Source: Bacteroidota bacterium
GTDB lineage: Bacteria; Bacteroidota; Bacteroidia; Chitinophagales; Chitinophagaceae
Assembly: GCA_029555415.1 (NCBI GenBank)
Contig: JAKPSI010000124.1
Coordinates: forward strand, 1-53,753
Length of the DNA: 53,753 bases
Reading direction: 5' to 3'
Made by a program: the position numbers and the translations under genes. The notes below the pieces were generated by a model, which was given only the letters and a program-made list of their open reading frames with translations, did not search any database and was not told where the DNA came from. Shown here in pieces: positions 51,013-53,753 of this stretch; the stretch's first letter is position 1; every line of letters starts with the position of its first letter.

Positions 51013-53052
51013 TTACCATATTCTTACGCGCAGACTGTCTGGACGGAACATTTTATCGCCTTCCTTAACGCCGAAAGTCGTGTAAAATTCATCCACATCC
51101 GCGAAAGGTCCGTTCACCCTGTATTTGGCAGGGGAGTGTACATCCTGTAATAACTGACTGCGTTGCGCTTCTTCCCGGGTATGACTCAGCCAGCCGAGTG
51201 AATAACCGAGAAAATATCGCTGCATCGGGGTCAGTCCCGCGATGGTCTTATTCTCTTTGTACTGAGCGGTCTTTTTGAAAGCATCGATACCCAGCAGGAT
51301 ACCTCCGAGGTCAGCGATATTTTCACCGAGTGTAGCCCGGCCATTGATATGATATCCTTTCTGGGGTTCGAATTCATTGAATTGATTCACCATCACATCG
51401 GCACGCTTGTTGAATTCAGCGCCGTCTTTATCTGTCCACCAGCTGACGAGGTTACCACTGGCATCGAACTGACGGCCTTCATCATCAAATCCGTGAGTGA
51501 TCTCATGTCCGATCGTGGAAGCACCTGCATAACCGTACACGACCGCATCATCCAGTTCTTCATCGCGGTAGCCCGGAACGGTGAAGATACCGGCGGGTAA
51601 TACGATCTCATTGTTGGAAGGGTTGTAGTAAGCGTTATAGGTCTGCGGGAACATATCCCATTCATCGCGATCAACGGGTTTTCCGATCTTGCTGAAATTA
51701 TAATTATGCCACCAGCTGTTGGCGTTAACGAGGTTTTGCAGGAAACTTTCACGACCGATCTTCATGCTGCTGAAATCCTTCCATTTATCAGGGTAGCCGA
51801 CTTTTTTACGAATGGCAGCAAGCTTGGCAAAGGCTTTTTGCTTGGTGCTGTCGCTCATCCAGGATAATGCCGCGATCCTGTCCTTCAGTGCAGAACGGAT
51901 GGCCTCCACCATATCTTCATAACGTTTCTTGGCTTTTTCATTGAAGAATTCCTTTACGTATAACCGGCCGAGCATTTCGCCCAGGACGTTCTCTTCATTT
52001 TGTATAGAACGTTTCCACCGTGGTCTGCGGACTTTTGCCCCGCTAAAGAGTTTGTTGAAGTTGAAAGCAGCCTGTCCGTATTTTTCAGGAAGTGCTGCGG
52101 AAAAATCAGAGATCAGATTGAAGCGGACATATTGCTTCCAGTCGGACAGGGGAACTGTTTTCAGTAAACCATCCAGTTCGGTAAAGAATTCAGGTTGTCC
52201 AACGATCACTGAATCCACATTCGTGATCCCATTGAGCGTCAGATAGGCTTTCCAATCGATCATCTTATTCATTTTAGGCAGATCGGAAACCGCCATTTTA
52301 TTGTAATTCCTGTTCGGATCACGGAGCTCTGCCAGTTTTCTGCTCGCGCCGGCGAGTTTGGTTTCCAGGGCCAGGATATTCTTCGCGACCGAACCGGCCA
52401 CGGTGGGGTCTTCTCCGGACATGGTCAGAACATGAACGATGTAACTGACATATTCATTCCGGATATTCTTCGTCACACTGTCATCCTTGAAATAATATTC
52501 ACGTTCCGGTAAACCCAGCCCGCCTTGTGAGAGTTTGTAGGCCATCACTTCACTGTTCTTGTCATCCTGTGAAACATAATCACTGAACAATGTATTGGAT
52601 CCGTATTTTTTGAGTTCAGCGACCGTTGCAAGGAGAGAAGGAATATCAACGATCGCATTCACTTTATTCAGATAAGGCTGCAAGGGCACCAGGCCATCCT
52701 TTTCGATCTTAGCACTGTCCATGGCCATTTTCCAGAAATCACCGATCTGTTGCTCAGGTGTGCCGGCAGCGGCATTGGCCTTTTCCGCTTTTTCTGCGAT
52801 CTCTCTTAAGCGGTTCTGATTCTCTCTGATCACAAGATTACCGATACCCCAGGAAGATTCGTCTTCCGGGATCGCATTCCCCCGGATCCAACCGCCATTG
52901 GCATATTGAAAAAAATCGGCACCTGGCCGGGTCAGTGTATCCAGATTCACAGCCACTGCATCAGGTTTTTCTGAAGGGGCATTTTGTTTACAGGAAACGG
53001 CAAAAAACGCCGCAATTGTTAAACTGATCCCGGCAAAAGCAAGCTTTTTCAT
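51013..53052 (-). CDS. M13 family zinc metallopeptidase (PepO/neprilysin-like)
   Basis: A 679-residue peptidase of the neprilysin family with a lipoprotein signal peptide (AAFFAVSC). Residues 40-390 are the M13 N-terminal domain and 430-679 the catalytic domain. The zinc motif HEITH is at 516-520 and the third ligand Glu is in ENIAD at 577. The NAYYNPSNNEIVLPAGI block and the C-terminal FRPDSLRVRIW are typical. It degrades peptides in the periplasm or at the surface. I start at the ATG at 53052, which begins a normal signal peptide. Confidence 0.96.
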   Translation of the reverse strand: MKKLAFAGISLTIAAFFAVSCKQNAPSEKPDAVAVNLDTLTRPGADFFQYANGGWIRGNAIPEDESSWGIGNLVIRENQNRLREIAEKAEKANAAAGTPEQQIGDFWKMAMDSAKIEKDGLVPLQPYLNKVNAIVDIPSLLATVAELKKYGSNTLFSDYVSQDDKNSEVMAYKLSQGGLGLPEREYYFKDDSVTKNIRNEYVSYIVHVLTMSGEDPTVAGSVAKNILALETKLAGASRKLAELRDPNRNYNKMAVSDLPKMNKMIDWKAYLTLNGITNVDSVIVGQPEFFTELDGLLKTVPLSDWKQYVRFNLISDFSAALPEKYGQAAFNFNKLFSGAKVRRPRWKRSIQNEENVLGEMLGRLYVKEFFNEKAKKRYEDMVEAIRSALKDRIAALSWMSDSTKQKAFAKLAAIRKKVGYPDKWKDFSSMKIGRESFLQNLVNANSWWHNYNFSKIGKPVDRDEWDMFPQTYNAYYNPSNNEIVLPAGIFTVPGYRDEELDDAVVYGYAGASTIGHEITHGFDDEGRQFDASGNLVSWWTDKDGAEFNKRADVMVNQFNEFEPQKGYHINGRATLGENIADLGGILLGIDAFKKTAQYKENKTIAGLTPMQRYFLGYSLGWLSHTREEAQRSQLLQDVHSPAKYRVNGPFADVDEFYTTFGVKEGDKMFRPDSLRVRIW

Positions 53053-53271
53053 GTTTAATTGATTTGATCTTTTAAAAATAGGCAAAAGCTATTCTGGCAT
53101 GAAAATTTATTGATAAACGGGTGAATATCATGGTAAACACTCAGTCAGAACGTCGTTTTTCCTCATCCATCAGAAAAAAACCGTATTCCTGTGTTTTTTC
53201 CGGCGGAAATGGCTCCGCATTTATACTTATTCCCGTGTTTTTACGTTTAAAAAACAATAAAACCTGATCGT

Positions 53272-53279
53272 ATCTTTGC
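53272..53279 (+). promoter_or_regulatory. -7 promoter element of the last gene
   Basis: TATCTTTG, an exact match to TAnnTTTG, 22 bases before the ATG at 53302. Confidence 0.6.
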
Positions 53280-53301
53280 CTCCGAACCACATCCAATTCA
53301 T

Positions 53302-53753
53302 ATGAAAAGAGCTTTACTCACCACGAGCTTCATCCTGAGCATTTTCTGCCTCTTTGCACAATCGCATATCGGCATTTTTGCAGGCCCATCCGCCTATAAT
53401 GGCGATCTGGCCAATGGATTCTTCCCGAAAAAGACATCGAACATCGCAGTGGGTCTTACCTACAGCAAAGAGTTCAGTGCACAGGCAAGACTGCGTGCCG
53501 GACTGACCTATACCGTTCTGGGAGGCGCTGACCGCTACAGTACCAATCAGGGACGCATACTCCGTAACCTCAGTTTTGAAACATCACTGATCGAGTTCTC
53601 ACTGATGGGCGAATATTATCTGCTGGATCTGTATGAAAAACGCATTTCACCTTATGTTTTTGCTGGAGGCGCGATCTATCATTACAATCCGTATGCCTTA
53701 TACGGCAATAATCAGAAAGCATTTCTGCAACCTTTGAGTACAGAAGGACAGGG
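53302..53753 (+). CDS. outer membrane beta-barrel protein, DUF6089-like (3' partial)
   Basis: Only the first 150 codons lie in the window. There is a signal peptide (ending LFAQ), then strands GIFAGPSAYNGDL, FSAQARLRAGLTYT and LIEFSLMGEYYLLDLY, and ISPYVFAGGAIYHYNPYA, the pattern of DUF6089 (OmpA-like small barrels of Bacteroidota). The gene continues past the right edge. The role is unknown. Confidence 0.85.
   Translation, partial: MKRALLTTSFILSIFCLFAQSHIGIFAGPSAYNGDLANGFFPKKTSNIAVGLTYSKEFSAQARLRAGLTYTVLGGADRYSTNQGRILRNLSFETSLIEFSLMGEYYLLDLYEKRISPYVFAGGAIYHYNPYALYGNNQKAFLQPLSTEGQ

Overview
The window is a chromosomal piece of a Bacteroidota genome, most likely from the Chitinophagaceae or a close relative. 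The signs are the GLPGLI protein next to a Bacteroidota-type outer-membrane barrel, secreted proteins with type A and type B sorting domains of the type IX secretion system (T9SS), DUF2851, DUF4403 and DUF6089-like proteins, and -7 promoter elements of the form TAnnTTTG. Few genes have a Shine-Dalgarno sequence. I found no rRNA, tRNA, CRISPR array, prophage or insertion sequence.

Layout: 1-5.3 kb holds a methyltransferase, topA, and an SGNH hydrolase/alpha-beta hydrolase pair, all on the minus strand. 5.3-10.1 kb holds a truncated DUF2520 gene, ferredoxin, IscX, a KdsC-like phosphatase, a UbiA prenyltransferase, Maf and DUF2851. 10.1-17.6 kb holds a lipoprotein, OsmC, lipA, a T9SS lectin/PKD protein, a phosphodiester glycosidase and a CoA-disulfide-reductase/rhodanese fusion. 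17.7-33.2 kb is a glycogen and alpha-glucan region: a ROK sugar kinase, an FHS-type sugar transporter, glgA, glgC, an SLC45-like transporter, a secreted GH13 amylase, a GLPGLI/outer-membrane barrel pair and glgB. A CBM20-containing malQ follows at 47 kb. The rest holds a VCBS-repeat T9SS protein, a TPR protein, argS, GtrA, DUF4403, a frameshifted YdeI-like gene, dnaK, small membrane proteins (two YqaE/Pmp3 paralogues), a dipeptide epimerase, an M13 peptidase and the start of an outer-membrane protein.

How the glucan genes fit together: extracytoplasmic alpha-glucan would be cut by the GH13 enzyme, carried in by the two transporters and phosphorylated by the ROK kinase. GlgC, GlgA and GlgB would store it as glycogen, and MalQ would remodel maltodextrins. 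No glycogen phosphorylase or debranching enzyme lies in the window.

The most unusual signal is not a gene. Fifteen short arrays of degenerate 7-bp tandem units, in at least six sequence families, sit in eight intergenic regions. Several start exactly at the stop codon of a gene, with the stop triplet as the first three bases of the first unit. Several form inverted pairs across the intergenic gap. One inverted pair encloses a small four-helix-bundle (S23/Avd-like) gene inserted between glgA and glgC. I know of no description of such arrays in Bacteroidota; heptanucleotide repeats (STRRs) are known in cyanobacteria.
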